Assembly: GCA_948474755.1 (NCBI GenBank)
Contig: CAOLHI010002557.1
Location: forward strand, 124,001-188,000
From: Ctenosaura bakeri
Lineage: Eukaryota; Chordata; Lepidosauria; Squamata; Iguanidae
Reading direction: 5' to 3'
DNA length: 64,000 bases
The notes under the pieces were generated by a model that searched no databases, was not told where the DNA came from, and worked only from the letters and a program-made list of their open reading frames with translations. The stretch's first letter is position 1. Every line of letters starts with the position of its first letter. Of the stretch, positions 9,201-22,963 are shown one piece after another. Position numbers and translations under genes: made by a program.

Positions 9201-11469
9201 TTTCCATGGGCCCTTGAAGAATCAAAGTCATACCATACTATGCTAAGTTCCAATCCTTGAATGGTTTTTAAAACCTTTTTTTAATGGCTTAGAATGCTTC
9301 TACATGTTCTCTAGGCCCAACAGGACTCTCCCCCACCATACACACACATCTTTAGCAGCAGAGAGTCAATTGGAAAACAAAATTTTCCATTTCCATGCAC
9401 ACTGGAAACATAAGGAGCATTCCCCTCCCCCTCTCTCTATAGATGATATTTTCAAAACTTTTGAAAGGTTCTTGAGGGCTTTAAAAACTGCTTTGAGGAT
9501 GCATGTGGCCTATAGGCTACACTTTCTGAATCCTTGACCTTTATGGTATGTTTCAGACCTATTGTCTTGGCCATCTTCATATTTCACAGTTAAAAATAAA
9601 AGTCTTTAGGCGCACATCTCAAAAGAACACAATGTTTGAAGATGCCCAGTTGTAGTTTCCTATGTGATTCCACACTCCCAGTCTCATATCAGCGTAGCTT
9701 CTCTTTAGGAAAACATATAAGCACATTCAGTTATTCTTTCCAGCTCTTCCATCTCACAATTAGCAATATGAGAGGGAAAGGTGAGACCCATGGGTTCAGT
9801 CTTCTGCATAGCAGCAGTTGCTGCCACACATGTCAGAGAAAAGAATTTTGGTTAAGATTATAGATAATTATAGTATGTATTCCTGCTCCCCCTGACTCTT
9901 TCTCTCTCTTTTGATCATCTTCAGCAGAACTGAACAAACGGAAGGCACAGCATCAAAGTGATTCCCTGGATATGCATTAAGGAGGAATATAGGCATCAGG
10001 ATAACAAGGCAGTGAAACTCAGCTGGGCATGTTTGATTTCTACACTTGTCTAGAGATGATAAAATGAATAGGTGGGATGGTTGATTCAAGATGGTGGGCT
10101 CTGAATTCTTTTAGCCTCAGCCATTTTACTTTATGGGTTATGAGATGGTTTCCTTTGCTTTGCTGCTCCATTAAAGAATGGTCCCCCAGTGTTCTGCAGT
10201 GGAAAGATGTTCAGAATGAAAAGGTAATTACTGCAGATCAAAAGGCTTTCTTTTAATCTGGCTCTGAAAAGGAAATGGATCTGAAAAATATGTGTTTTCA
10301 GCCTACTTGACATCTTTATGGAGAGGAGTAACACTAACATTATTTCTTTTGAGGAGGGACCAAGTAGTCTATAAAACAGGTTGCAGAGTTCAAGGAGAGG
10401 TGTTTTATAGTGTGAGTCTTTCACTGCACTGAGGCTACTACTTAAAACCAGAATGAATTTACCTCCCTTCCATGTGCCCATCAAATTGCTTTCTATAAAT
10501 ACTGTTTGTGTATAGTCTCAAGATACCCAGCCATCCAATCAACCATCTTCTGTTCTGCAATTGCATGATTTTTCAAAAACAGTCGTAATTTTATGTCTCT
10601 GATAGCTAACCAGTATATATAATTAGTGGTTGTTGTTAAAGAACTAGGCCACAGTAAGTAAGTCAGCTAAGTATAAGTGAGGCCATACAAATTTATATTC
10701 ATTCCTAATGATTTTTTAACCTGATCTTTCTTCCATTGTGAAATTCCCGGTGGCACACACAAATCAACTATCACATATCCTCCAGCATTTAACAGATGAA
10801 AACCAGGAGACCTATGGCCAAGCAATCTCAGAGTGTGGTCAAAATGGCAAAAGGTATTAATAAAAAAGAACAAACAAGCTGTGAGAGGCTGCATGAGCTT
10901 GCCTGAGTTTACCGGGAAGAGCAAGATTCTACCCCCCTCCACCCTGCTGAGTTGATTGAGAGAAATTACTTTTGGCATTGAACTCACTTTGTACCAACAG
11001 CTGAGGACAAATGGGGAAAGTCGGAAGAGGAGGAGAAAAACTTGACATTTTAAAAGCAGTTGAAAAAGTGGGACAACAGGGGATTAATTAGGATATCCCT
11101 GCCAAATTTGGACAGCTAGAGAGTATGCTGTCATCCAGGTACTGCCAAATTCTGGGCTCATTTAACATCAATGACACTGTTATACCATGTACTTTAAGAT
11201 TATGCCCTGAGACCACTTATAACCTACCCCATTCCTTCCCATTTGCACCAGGAAACGAGGGATGATGTGTCTACCACATGGGATGCATCTTTATTATATT
11301 CCAGGCTGCAGAAGCCAGTTGGTGTGAGCATGCATTTTATGTTTCATTTGGGGTGACTATCTATATCTATCTACCCCACTCCTCCTTTCTGTCTATCTAT
11401 ACACACATATAATAGCATTTGTGCTCATTTTGATAACTTCCTGATGATAAGAGTAGTTCAACATATTCT
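9201..11469. other. Anonymous DNA, no gene recognised
   Basis: Neither strand shows a convincing exon. Frames reach 117 codons (10131-10484, minus) without domain-like composition. A short interrupted (TATC)n stretch lies at 11361-11400. The segment around 11000-11150 has the texture of an old interspersed repeat that I cannot name. Confidence 0.5.
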
Positions 11470-11634
11470 GCCTTGGAGTGCAGTGGAGTCTCCTTCTTTG
11501 GAGGTTTTTAAGCAGAGGCTGGATGGCCATCTGTTAAGAATGCTTTGATTGTGTATTCCTGCATGGCAGGGGGTTGGATTTGATGGCCCTTGTGGTCTCT
11601 TCCAGCTCTATGATTCTATGAAAAGCTATTCCCT
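11470..11634 (+). mobile_element. CR1 LINE 3' end
   Basis: This is the terminal part of a CR1 retrotransposon in plus orientation. It carries the characteristic end TTGGATTTGATGGCCCTTGT followed by TCTTCCAGCTCTATGATTCTATGA, that is, the ATTCTATG tail of CR1 elements (family knowledge). It is a short 5'-truncated copy with no coding sequence, as is usual for CR1 insertions. Confidence 0.85.
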
Positions 11635-14600
11635 GACAAATATGTGGAACCAGTTAAGCTGTCTTGAAACTGGGAAGTCAATAATTGGAGAAGTTCAAAG
11701 CCAAACTACTGAACCGAAAATGTATATGGCTGAAGGGGAAAAACAGCCAACCAAGACTGCTTAAAGATCAAACAAAATGCCACTAGGGAAACTGATGGCC
11801 TGAAGTTTTAGAGCTATTGAGTTTTCTCAGTCAACCTACTTGATGAGACTTTGTCAGTGAAAGTACTGAAGCACTCACTTGCCACCAGACCCAACACACA
11901 GACGTACACCACTATGGCCTGACAGCATTTCTTCAAGAGAGCCATGTGAGTTTTTATGTGTGAGTTTTTAATTCTTCTTCCAAGTCGCAAGAAAACTTTG
12001 TTGTAGAATAGTATATGCTGTGATGGTTAAAGTCCATTAGCACTAGTTTGTCAGTGAACAGCACTTTTGAGTTTGTTCCTCTATGAATCTTCATACCCAT
12101 TATAATTTTATGAACACAATAAACCTGTATTAGACAGGGAAGGAAGTATTAGGCTTTCTTTGCTTCCTTCCAAGAAGAGCTGGCAGCCAGTCTTAACCAT
12201 CAGCATAATATCACACACTTCAAATGCATACACTCATTTCATAGTAGTTAGAAGAGCATTATAGAACTTGTTTCTGAAAACAGCTTTCATTTCTGCCAAA
12301 TAAATATTGTGATATTCTGTAGGGATATTTGTTTATATAAATTCAGGGTTTAATCTAATGACACACTCTTCATAAGTTATATTAAAAGTGCTCATAGAAT
12401 GGTGGAAAAATGAGTGGCACTTTGACCAACACCTTTCATTGTTGTCTGATATTGATCTTGAACATCTCACAGACAGGGCCGCTGGGAGGGCCACCCCAAA
12501 TGATAGGGAACTGGGAAGCATAGGTCCCAAGGAAACTACCAGAGTTCAGAAGAAACAGTTGCAGTCAACCATGGTGGGTACCACATAAAAATGAAAGGCA
12601 AGCAAAAAGACAGGGAGGGGGCACCAAGCAAAAAAGCTCAGAGGGGTAGAGATCTGGTTATGAAGATAAACACACATTATGGGCAAGAATAAAAGAAAAG
12701 GCCTCCAGGTTTATGTTGCTGAAACAGTGAATGACCTGACAATCAGATTTTTGGATATCTATAATCCAGTTCTACTCCAGAAATGGAACTTACCATTAGA
12801 CATAAGGGATCTATGTTTGGAGGCAGAAGTCTAAAGAAAATATCAGTTTTAAATATTACTCCTCCATCTCTAGTTCAACCATTCATATAACTCTATTTGG
12901 TGAATATTGTCGCAGAAGGTTCTCTGCTGCAATGATGGCTGGTTGCTCCCATATCAATGGATCCAAACTTTAAAGAAACTATTCAAGACGCTGAACCTAT
13001 GGGAAGGATAAATTTCAACATTTTCTTTTCTTTTTTTAAAAAAATCTTTTTATTAAATAAAAACACAAAATTAAAACATCTTGTCTTCGTACTACATACA
13101 TAATTATACTTTCTTACATGTTATACATCGTTTTCTGTATATTTTTGTAGAAGAAAGTCAAAGGTTTCTGCACAAATTATTGGTTTGCAAATTAAAGCAA
13201 TCTACTAAGCATCATGCGCCAACATTATCCCATGCTCCAAAGGGGGGAATCTCTCCAAGGATGAGAGTATTTTTTGTTCATTTCCTGACTGACACAGAGG
13301 TTTCCTGATAGGAAACATTGTTGAGAACAGCATATATTGCTGCAATGCTATTTTGGGAGTGATGCCTTCCTATAACAGAGTGGCAGATACAGCCAAACCT
13401 CAAGTATCAGTATTTGGAATGCAACTAGCAATGAGGAACTATATAGAAATCTTTGTGTTCTCATCCATCAGGGAGAATACTTCTGGAATAATTTGTTTTT
13501 GTTCAAGTGGACAAAGAGCACAAAGATTTACATTTCTATCCTAATCCCTGAAGCTGTTCTGTCCAGTTGTTCTTCCCTACCACAATCCAAAGCAACTGTT
13601 TGATGTAAAACTTCATTTGCTAGAGACTATTCTGTATTTGATTCTTCTTCTGTCTCCATCATAAATCAATTAGTGTAATCAATATGCATTTCTTGAAAGA
13701 AGCTATGATGAATTGTTTGCTACATGGGTTTGTCAAAACACATGCAGTAAGTGCTTTCCTGGGTCTAATCATGACATAATTTCTCTTTTGATGGGACACA
13801 GAGGATTGGTGGACCTGGGAGTTCAGTGTTATCTTAATGAGCTTATCAGGTTGTTGTTATATCATCCTGTTCAAGTTCTTTTAATGACAGAGAGTTATGG
13901 GGAAAGAATTACTTTTTAAGCAAATTTGTAAAGTACTGGGCAATCTTCAAGTTAAATGTACAGGAATTAGGCCAGTAAAAATAAAATCTAATTTGGCAAG
14001 CATATATGGAAGTGAAGGAAACCATAGCAGACAGCCCATATTTGATTCCTGGTAAGAATTGCCATGGATGTGCAAGGATTCTCAGAGGGAAGCTTAAAAG
14101 GAGGGCATTGTGGTTTCTAATCATTTTAAAGTGCTTTTCCCTGAGCTGGTTGCAGCTAAACAGGAAATGAATTAAAGAACCTTATTAAACATTAATGCTG
14201 CATAAAAAGACACCATGATCTGGAGAAGTTTAAAGGAGCTACAAGTGTCCTTCATCACCAGAGGCAGGCTTCTTGTTGAGTAGACCAGGCTGCTTCTTAC
14301 ACAAGCAGCTGGCTGATTCTGGGAGCCATCTAAACTGCCTGCTGAGAGCATGGCCTAGATATCAATGTCTGTGGTCTTGGGAAACCTGGAACAGCTGCTA
14401 TGAGGAGTCAGTTCCAGTCACTGAAGAAGAGCTTTAGGATGGGATTCAGCTGTTCTGACTCTTCATTGATGTCAGTCTCACCTAATTAGTGCTGGTCCCT
14501 GTAGAGCAGGGCTGGTGAACTTGTGGTCATCCAGAGAATGCTGATCTTCAGTTCTCAGTAGCTCCAGCCAGCCTGGCCAATGGTGAGAGATAAGAGGTTG

Positions 14601-15104
14601 GAATATGCACATACAAAAAATTTATGTCTGTGGACATCTTCCCTCCATGGTCTATGCCCAGTTCCACTGGGATTTTTTTAAAGGTGTACATAAGGTCCAT
14701 TTCTTTGTTGAGTATTTTTTTTCCAATGCCACACATTTTTATACATATTCTTTTTTAAAAAATGCACACATTTCTAGAAAGCATTGCGCTTGTTGAGTAA
14801 AGCACATTTAAGCAGTACTTTTCTCATATTTAAAATGTACGTATTTTTATGTAAACTTCTCAAATATGTATTTTTGCATCTGCAGCCATCCATCCATGTA
14901 ACCAAGGATTTGGGAATGAAAATTACATCCAGATCCCAGACAGCCTGGAAGTAAGACATGGTCAAAGTTTAAAAATTAAGGCTGCTGAACTGGATTCTTC
15001 ACATACTGCTAGGATGAGAGTAGTAATTCATCAGCTTTGGAAGGCCAGGTTCCCCAGTCCTGTGGAACATGAATACCAGATGGGGAAAGTAAGATGAGGA
15101 CTGA
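11635..15104. other. Anonymous DNA with minor repeat traces
   Basis: No gene was recognised. Around 13020-13080 a T/A-rich stretch (TTTTTATTAAATAAAAACAC) precedes 0.8 kb that could be a minus-strand LINE or retrocopy 3' end; it is not assignable. At 14506-14590 (GCAGGGCTGGTGAACTTGTG onward) there is a short hAT-MITE-like piece. 14600-14880 is AT-rich with recurring TGCACA/TTTTTATG words, like 57000-57190. Confidence 0.4.
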
Positions 15105-15370
15105 AAAATTTTCACATCCTTACTGAGGCTGTCATGCTTTGGAAATATCATGAGATGACATGACTTGAAAAAATGGTGATGTTTAGCAAAGTGGGATGCA
15201 GTAGGATAAGAAGAAGACCACATTATAAATGGAATGACTCAACAAGGGAAGACATAGCCCTGAGAGTAGAAGACCTGAGCAGAGCAGTTACTGACTATGG
15301 CGCTTGGAGATCTTTCATTCAATAGGGTCATCATACATTGATATCAACCTGATGGCAAATAACAACAACC
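15105..15370 (+). mobile_element. Bov-B (RTE) LINE 3' end
   Basis: Plus-strand Bov-B tail. It contains the segment with GGTGATGTTTAGCAAAGTGG and GAAGACCACATTATAAATGG, then AATGACTCAACAAGGGAAGA, CCTGAGCAGAGCAGTTACTGA, and a terminus of CTTGGAGATC... GATGGCAAATAACAACAAC. The order and the (AAC)n-like end match the Bov-B 3' UTR that squamate SINEs also borrow (family knowledge). There is no intact reading frame; it is a 5'-truncated insertion. Confidence 0.75.
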
Positions 15371-18300
15371 CTTTGGATGAAAGCACAAAGCTAGGCAGAA
15401 AAGTGGCCAGATTCCTCCACTTAATCTTCTACAGTAATGGTATATTGAACTGGTTGCATGCTAACTTTACATATTGCTCATGCTCTTCCTTACTTCAAAC
15501 TGTCCAAATGCTTCTGTACTTGTTTGTGTTCTGTTTAAGTTATTATCCCATACATTTTGCAACTAAGTCCATATAAGCCACTGCAAGTAATGGTTGAGCC
15601 TGATTCCCATTGCTAAGCCATATTTTTGTCCCTTTCTACCCATTACAACAAACAAAAAAATGGTCAGTGTATAGTTAGCTCATGAAAGGCCAAATTCAGA
15701 TGACTGAGAAGTAGAATTAGAAACAAAATATATAAGAAATCTGTGAAAGAAGATATACATGCTATGGTTACACTATATATTCTGTGCTAGTTGAATGGAT
15801 TCAGAAAGTTGTCCAATTCATGTTGAAGACAGATTGTCTAATGAAGGAAGCTAATAGAATTGAGTGTTTTGTATGCTTTTTTTTTTTTTTACATTGGAAG
15901 ACCTTGCCTAAGGAGACAGAAGGAGCATTCCACTGATCTTTTACAGAAAGTAACATGGGTGAAGCCAGCAGTGGGAAATATGCAGCCCTTTGGCTGTTGT
16001 TGAACTGCATCTTCCAGGAGTCGTCACCATCAACCATCAACCTTAGCATGCTAGCATGGGCTGCTGGAACTTGCAGTCTGACAACAATTGGAAAGTCACA
16101 TGATTTCCACCCTCCACTATACTGTAGTCCCATTATAGAGAGGGGAAGCAAGCTGGCAGAGCAGCCTCAGCAAAGATTTCTGTGTTTCCAACTGAATGAA
16201 GCCTCCAAAGAAGAATGATTAAAAAGATGATTCTTACTAATCAGCCGACGCCTAGTAACAGCTGAAAGGACAAATGGTAATAGGCTCAGGTGTCTATCAA
16301 TGGGATATGATCAACTGTTTAGAACAAATATTGATTGCTAATCCCCTTTCTTCTCTTTTGTTCTAGCATTTTAAACGTACTCTTATTTGTGACTGAAGCT
16401 GGTGTTTTATGTAGAAACATTTCCCAGTTTGTAATATCTTTCTAAATTGCATGAAGTGTGATGGATGGTCATCAAGTTTGTTTCTTTTAGTCTAATCTGG
16501 GCAAGAAAATATTTGCTATTAATAATCAATGTATAACCCACCCTTCTGTTAAATTATCCACAATAGCATATAGCATAACCAGAAATCATCATAATGAAAA
16601 TAAACTAACAATCAATTCTCAAAAGCAATCATAAATCCAATATATAATACCACCAACAGTAAAGAACAGCCAGACAAGCAAACCTGATAGCAGAAAGGCT
16701 GAAAAATGCTGAACATTGTGACTCAAAAAACATTATTTTTGCATAACGCTTTCTGGATGTGCACAATCTCTAGCACACTTAGGACTGGCTGGTGGCTTCC
16801 ATGTCAATCTCCATGTGGCTTCCATCCCTGAATTAGGTGCATCACCATGGATAGTACTTTTAAAATTTAAAATTTGGACTAAAACCCGGAGCATAAACCC
16901 AGTCCCACTGAAATCACTGGTTGTCAAAGGCCCACCTAGATAGATGATAGATAGACAGACAGATGTTTCCTGCTCAAAAGCAGCTTGAGTTGTAGAAAAA
17001 TACTAAACCTGCTGATTGCCCATCCTACTGTTAGAAGACTAAAACCAGGTCATCTCAGCTTTCTGGTTAGTTGGCAACTCTACAAATAATTGTCCAATTG
17101 CAATTAGGGGAGTAAAACTTGATTTATTTCTTGCAACTGCTGTTGTTTTTACCACTGTCCATCTAGTTCAGTCATCTATTCTGACTGGCAGGAGTTCTCC
17201 AAGTTCCTAGGCAGAGACATTTCCCAGCCCCAGTTTCTGTACTGACTACAGTGACACATCCTCCTTATCCACCTAGGAGCACATAGTGGCCAGCATGTAG
17301 TGCCAAGTTAGTCTCCCCTGCAGACAGTTTACAGGGCTTGACCTACTTAGCTTCAGTAGCAGAAGTGCAGCATGTGACTTTAGACCTTTCTCTTGTGAAG
17401 CTGCTAGATGCTGCAAAAATAACTGTAGAAATAGCAGCATCCCAGAAAGTAAATGGAATTTTCCTTTCAAAAGAGAGCAAAAATGAAGGGGAAACCATAG
17501 TTTATTTTACTTCCTCTGCTTCGATTCTTGGGTCAATCATAATATGGTAGATGGGAACTCAAAATTAATTTGGTCAGCTTGGTGCAATAAATACATAGAC
17601 CCCTGTGTCATTATATCCTTGCCAGGAGCTTTTAAAAAAAAAAAAACCTGTGCAAAATGACTTCTTGTAAAATATATTCTGTGTGAGATGATATAACTCC
17701 TTTTGTAACCCCCATCCAGGCGCATATATATATATAATCTTCCACTGAATTACCTTGGCCCTACAGAAATTCCAGAGTATTACAGGCTTTAAACATATCC
17801 TATGTTCATGGGAGAATTTTTGAGTGCAGAGTTAAAAAAGGTATTTCACAATAGTCAAATGCTGAGAGCCAAATCATGTTGACATTAGGAACGTACCCCT
17901 TCCCACATTTTTTTGAAAAAACAATCTAAACAACACAATACAGCAACTGTATTTATACTACATATACAAATATGTTACAAATATGTAACTAAGTAATATC
18001 TGCTGGCCAACCGCCCCCCCCAACCTACTTTACCAGGCAGTTGCACTGAGAGATGGACGTCTGTTGAGATGACAGTCACAGCACAAGGAGGAGGAAGTTT
18101 CCATTCCTTCCTGACTGTGAGCAAGGCTGCAACAAGGAATTGTGACAGAGGTTCTGCTTCTAACTGCCACAGTCTCACTTGCTGGTGAGAGGGATGGTTC
18201 TCCCCCACCCCCTGTTGCTGGCTGAATGAACGTTCATCTTTTGGTGTGGCTGCTGGTAAAGTAGACTTGGGAGAGCATTTACAGTCATAGCAGCAGTTCC

Positions 18301-20020
18301 ATGATCATGACTACACAGTGTTAGTGAACATGAAGCAGTCACAGATCTTCAACTCTGTTACAAATCCATTGCTGCAACTGAGAAAGCCAGCCACTATTAT
18401 TTACAATGCTAAAGATCAAAAACCTTGTTTTGAAGCCCTCAAATTAGGAAACAAACATAAATACTGTTATTTGTTTATTTGCTGGAAGACCAAATGTCTA
18501 TTTATTTTTATTTATTTATTTTTAATCCCACTTTTCTCCTTGTGCAGAATCCAAGGTAGCCAAATCATTAATGTTAAATAAATGTTAATGAATTTATTAG
18601 TTAACGTTAATGAATTCACAGGATATTTTTTTAAAAAATCGAAATAATCTCTGCTATAGCCCAGTGAAGGAATAGTTAAGAGTTATTCTACAGATAACCA
18701 GGGTATGTCACTTTAATGCTACAATGGACTCTGTAAGCAAACTTTGCTTATCTTGTACAAGTTTTCTTATCTACTGACCTAATGCATCATGATTCAGCCA
18801 CAAAATGTCATTGGATATTTTTGTCCCAATACATTACATTATCTGAAACAAACAGACAATCAAACAGGTACCCCAATAGTAAAATGAATCCTGATAGATT
18901 TGTTGGACAATTTTTGCCACAACCATTTTTCACCTGTAAAACAACAACAACAATTAACAGGTGGCTGAAACTGGGGACACTGGTTACAATTCATCAGGTG
19001 ACAATGTTGTAAAATATCTACCTTGTGGGGTTTAATTCTATGCAAATTTTTCCAAAAATGTGCCCTTGGGGAACTACTACATGCCATCTGACTAGACAAA
19101 GGTGAAACTAGTCAGATTGAGGGAGCACAGGCTAAAACAACTGCATTTGGCCTGGCTCTATCATATACCTCTTCAAGAAGTGCAATGTGGACACCATTTC
19201 TCTAATCAGAAGCAACACTATTATTGCACATGCATGCACCTTTTGTAATGTTTCTATTTTTATGCAACTTTAAAAGAAAGTGCCAACTCTATCTATTTTC
19301 TGGCCTCATGCCATTGATTTGGAAGAGGAAGAGTTTAGCATATTAAACATGCAGCCAACTTGTGTGCATGTTTATAGGAACTGTTACTGACTTCACTTAG
19401 GTATACTTTCAACTGAGTATAAATTGGATTACAGAGTTACATGGTCAGAAAAAAATATTTTTGTAGAGTTGTGTCCTTCCCTCTTGATGCTAAAACCTTT
19501 CCAACATGGAAAATGTTGGTTGTTATATTGGGAGATATCAGTATAATCTGATTTTAAAAATTCAGGCCTGTGGCTATAAATACCTGTGGTGGTTAAATTA
19601 AGATACCAAAAATAAGCCAATGGTGAGGAGGAGGGGGAGGGGGAGGACAAGGAGGAACTGCTGAAATTTAGGATATTTTAAAGGTATACAATATTACTGT
19701 CTTTATAATTATTTAACAATTCAGTTAAGATTTAGAGATGCCACAAATAATCACACTTTTTCTCTTCCGCAAATGAGAAAAAGTATATCGATACATGGAA
19801 ACTCACCAACAGAAAAAATCAATGACTTTTCACTTTTAGGCAAGAGCAAAAAGGCCAACTTTTTTTTACCAGCATAAAAAATATGTTTTACCCAAACTTG
19901 TTGTATTTTGCACTGGCATTCAGCTTACATCTTCATAAATGGCCTTATGTGTGTGAAAAAATGGAATGAGTAGTTTCACAAGTCCATATTCATCTAAGTG
20001 CTGCCATGACATTGCAACAT
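15371..20020. other. Anonymous DNA with several short repeat traces
   Basis: No gene was recognised. Traces seen: 15990-16090, a hAT-MITE-like stretch (CCCTTTGGCTGTTGTTGAAC ... CTTGCAGTCTGACAACAATTG); 16938-16962, a short GATA/GACA repeat; 18001-18240, a C-rich segment resembling 34720-35120, possibly two diverged copies of one repeat; 18490-18566, (TTTA)n plus CCCACTTTTCTCCTTG, which looks like an antisense L2/CR1-type LINE tail; 19625-19660, a GGAGG-rich purine run. Confidence 0.4.
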
Positions 20021-20086
20021 AGATTCCATAGGATGTTGAAAGTGGAATAATAGCACTATAACAGTCTAGTTATAGTGGAAATGGCC
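20021..20086. mobile_element. Half copy of the GGCC-ended foldback MITE
   Basis: Only the right arm is present: GATTCCATAGGATGTTGAAA, AGTGGAATAATAGCACTATA, ACAGTCTAGT, then GGAAATGGCC at the terminus. The left arm is missing. Single-arm copies are expected when a palindrome is deleted to its centre. Confidence 0.75.
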
Positions 20087-20823
20087 TAGGAAATGCACAA
20101 CAGGGGTACACAATGCACATCAGAAATGTCCAATGCACATTAGGAGCTCTCTTGCCCAGATGCACATTTTCATAAGCCACTAGCAGGGTTTCATTGCATT
20201 TTTGCAATCTAGCTATGGATCTGTAAAGTTACAAAATAAATACTGTGATGTAGGATCTTGGCCAACATATTTCATGTAAGTTGTGCAAAAAAGTTCTCCA
20301 CATTACATTTTCTCTCTCACATACACACATACACAATCCTGAACTGAAGAAAAAAAAAATTATAATCTCATCAAGCAAGGAGAAAACTTTTGAAACTGAT
20401 CAATTCAGCATGCAAGAGTGAGCAAAAGGTAAGTTCATGTGTGTTGTAAGACTTCTACATTTTTCATGTGAAATCATCTGTCATCATAATTCCTTCTTGG
20501 ATGTCAACCTGTATTGCCATCAGCATAATGTGATCTACATTCCTTGCTGAATAAAGCAAAAGCATATCTTCTGACCCCATTAGAGGCAGAGACTGCTGCA
20601 GTTAGCCCTCTGCTATTCTAGATTTTCAATTATCTTCAAAATGTCCAGTTCCCCCTCTCACTTTCTTCCCTTACTCATAATTTTCTGAAGTTGCTGCAAA
20701 CTAAGTTCAAAGTGCAAAAGTAATTTTAACTGAGTTAATTCAGTGTGGGGAGAGGAAAGAAGGGATGGAGTCTTAACTTTCCTTTTAGGTTCTGCCAAAA
20801 GCAAACTGTTGCAGCCTCTCTTA

Positions 20824-21024
20824 GGGCTTTTCCACACTACACTGTTATAGTGCCTTTATTCTACTTTCAACATCCTGTGGAATTCTGGAATTTGTAGCTT
20901 ACTGAGGCCAAAGAGCTCTCTGGCTCAGAATTCTAAAGGCCCCTCCATAAACTGCAAACCCAAGGATTCCATAGGATGTTGAAAGTGGAATGATAGCACT
21001 AGAACAGTTTTGGGGCAGAACATC
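20824..21024. mobile_element. Foldback MITE, GGCC-ended family, long subtype
   Basis: A ~200-bp foldback. The left arm GGGCTTTTCCACACTACACT... carries CAACATCCTGTGGAATTC; the right arm carries GATTCCATAGGATGTTGAAA and ends in a worn terminus. The flanks are TTA and TTG, consistent with a mutated 3-bp duplication. The central non-palindromic part (GAGCTCTCTGGCTCAGAATTC) is shared with the copies at 770 and 31566. It has no coding capacity. Confidence 0.8.
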
Positions 21025-21944
21025 TTGTGCTGTGTGACTCCAAATGGCTTCTTGAGATAAGCAATAAGAATAAACATACACTGTAAAAAGCAGAGGAAGT
21101 TGAGAGCCCTGCCAGTTAAAAGGGGCTTTTCTTGAGGAGATCCATTTTGAATTATAGCCCTCCAGAACTGTGCAGTCGGTGTCTTCTTAATCTCCTTCTC
21201 ATAGACAGGCAGATTTCCTTCATCATTAATTTTCCTAAGATTGGATTATTCTTGTATAAAGTTCACACAATCATTTGTACATATTTCCATATGCCATTCT
21301 TTCATCTACTTCATTTTATATCAAATTTGATTTGAATGCACATTTCTTTTATTCTGAGAGTTGCAGCACAAAATTCTGACAAGTGCAACATTTGAGAGAG
21401 AACTGCATTCTGGTTTGGGAAGTTCAAATTAGGCTGGCCCATACAAAAGTGCAAACCAAGCAAATTTATTCCCCATCCTTGTACATGGTGCCATCAACAA
21501 AGAAGTATCAGTCCTTCAATAATCTGTTGAAGATTGTTCTGGTTGTCATACTGAAAAGTATCTTGAGTGATCCATAAGTCACCTTATCGGCAAAGCTACC
21601 TGAAATTGTATACTGTGGGGAGGTAAAGAGAAGGAATCAGTTTTCATATTTGTGAGGTTACAGATATCTATGATCCTTCAAACTGAGGAGTCAGTTTGAT
21701 GACCCTTACAGAAATGAACTTGCAGATTTAGTTATATTTGCAAAATTTTGAGTGCAATTGGGTTGATCACACAAGGAATGGCAGTGAATGAAGTAAGAAC
21801 AACAAAAGGAAGGTCTCTTTTCTCCACCATTATGGGAAAGGTTTTTTTTCCCTTTTGTTCATTTGTTTCTTCCTCAAGAAAACATGGTAAACTTCCCCCT
21901 GCCCACCCCCCAAAAGCTTCTCTTGAGCTTAAAATTACAGCAGG
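21025..21944. other. Anonymous DNA
   Basis: I see no gene, RNA or named repeat here. A T-run occurs at 21841-21848. The right end merges into the CR1 fragment. Confidence 0.5.
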
Positions 21945-22963
21945 GACAGAGTATGGTGAAATGGCCCCATGGCATAAAGATTCTCTTGGAGAACAGAGGA
22001 CTGGAGAAGAGCAAACATTATCTGTCTCGTCAAAAAAGGTAAAAAAAAAAAAAAATTAAGAAACTACAGGCTACTCAGCCTGACCAATACCAGGAAAAAT
22101 ATTAGAACTGATTATGCAGCAGCCTGTCTGCATTGCAATGCAGTGAGCAGTAGGAGCCAGCATGGGTTTTTCAATAACAAATCCTGCCAAACTATTTTTT
22201 TTTTTTTTTTAGATCAGGTCACTAGTAGATGACAGGAATGCTGTGGGTGTCATTTTTCTGGACTTCAGCAAAGTGTTTGATAAACTATTCCATTGATTAG
22301 CAAAGAGCTTAAATATTGAATAGATGGAAACACTGTCAGATGGATGAAGAATTAGCCAGAAAACCAAGCTCAAAGAGTCATCATCAATGTCTGTGTGTGA
22401 TAGTGGAAGGAATCTTGAGCAGAGTGCCTTGGGGTCCTGTCCTAAGTCCATTACTATTCAACATTTTATGAATGACTTAGGTCATTTCCGAACTAGACTG
22501 TCATAGCACTATTGTTCTACTTTCAACATCCTATGGAATCGTGGGCTTTGCAGTTTAGGGAGGGGCCTTAAACTGGAAACCCCAGGATTCCATAGGATGT
22601 TGAAAGTGGAATAATAGCACTATAACAGTCTAGTGCGGAAACGACTTTTGAAATTGGGGTGGAGTGAATTCTTATCAAATTTCCAGATGGTACAAAACTA
22701 GGAGGGGTGGCTAACACATTGGGAGCTATAATCAGAATTGAAAAGGACCTTGATGTATTAACTAGAAAAATGGGCAGAAATTATTAAAATGAAATTAAAT
22801 TGATACATTTAAATTCAGGTACAGCATGGCTCAGTAGCACTGCATTTGAAAAGGACCTTGGGATTATTGTTGATCATAAGTTGAACATGACCCAGCAGTG
22901 TGATATTACAGTGAAAAAGGTAGATGTTATTTTAACTTGTATTAATAGAAACATAGTTTCAGT
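21945..22963 (+). pseudogene. CR1 LINE ORF2 (reverse transcriptase) fragment, broken
   Basis: A decayed plus-strand CR1 body. Recognisable parts in order: AGAGGACTGGAGAAGAGCAAA near 22000; CTACAGGCTACTCAGCCTGAC near 22065; GTGTCATTTTTCTGGACTTCAGCAAAG near 22240, encoding the RT motif-A region (VIFLDFSKVFDK); the GTGCCTTGGGGTCCTGTCCTAA block; then, after an inserted MITE, CAGATGGTACAAAACTAGGAGG (equivalent to the catalytic ADDTKLGG region, here mutated); and lastly an open stretch with EKDLGIIVDHKLNM near 22840-22890. Homopolymer runs (A15 at 22040, T17 at 22195), stops and frame changes destroy the frame. It is truncated at both ends. Confidence 0.85.
22480..22645. mobile_element. Foldback MITE inserted in the CR1 body
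   Basis: A 166-bp foldback with a very short centre. The left arm is GTCATTTCCGAACTAGACTGT (one G before); the right arm is ACAGTCTAGTGCGGAAACGAC. Inner arms are CATCCTATGGAATCGTGGG and the inverse CCCAGGATTCCATAGGATG. The flanks are TTA and TTT. It interrupts CR1 ORF2 after AACATTTTATGAATGACTTA, so it is younger than that CR1 copy. Confidence 0.85.

Noticed and set aside
8640..9231. Overlapping open frames of 87-175 codons on both strands over the GC-rich transposon
   Set aside because: They are open on both strands at once, arginine/serine/alanine-rich and built from a tandem array. GC-rich DNA lacks stop codons by composition. No domain is visible.
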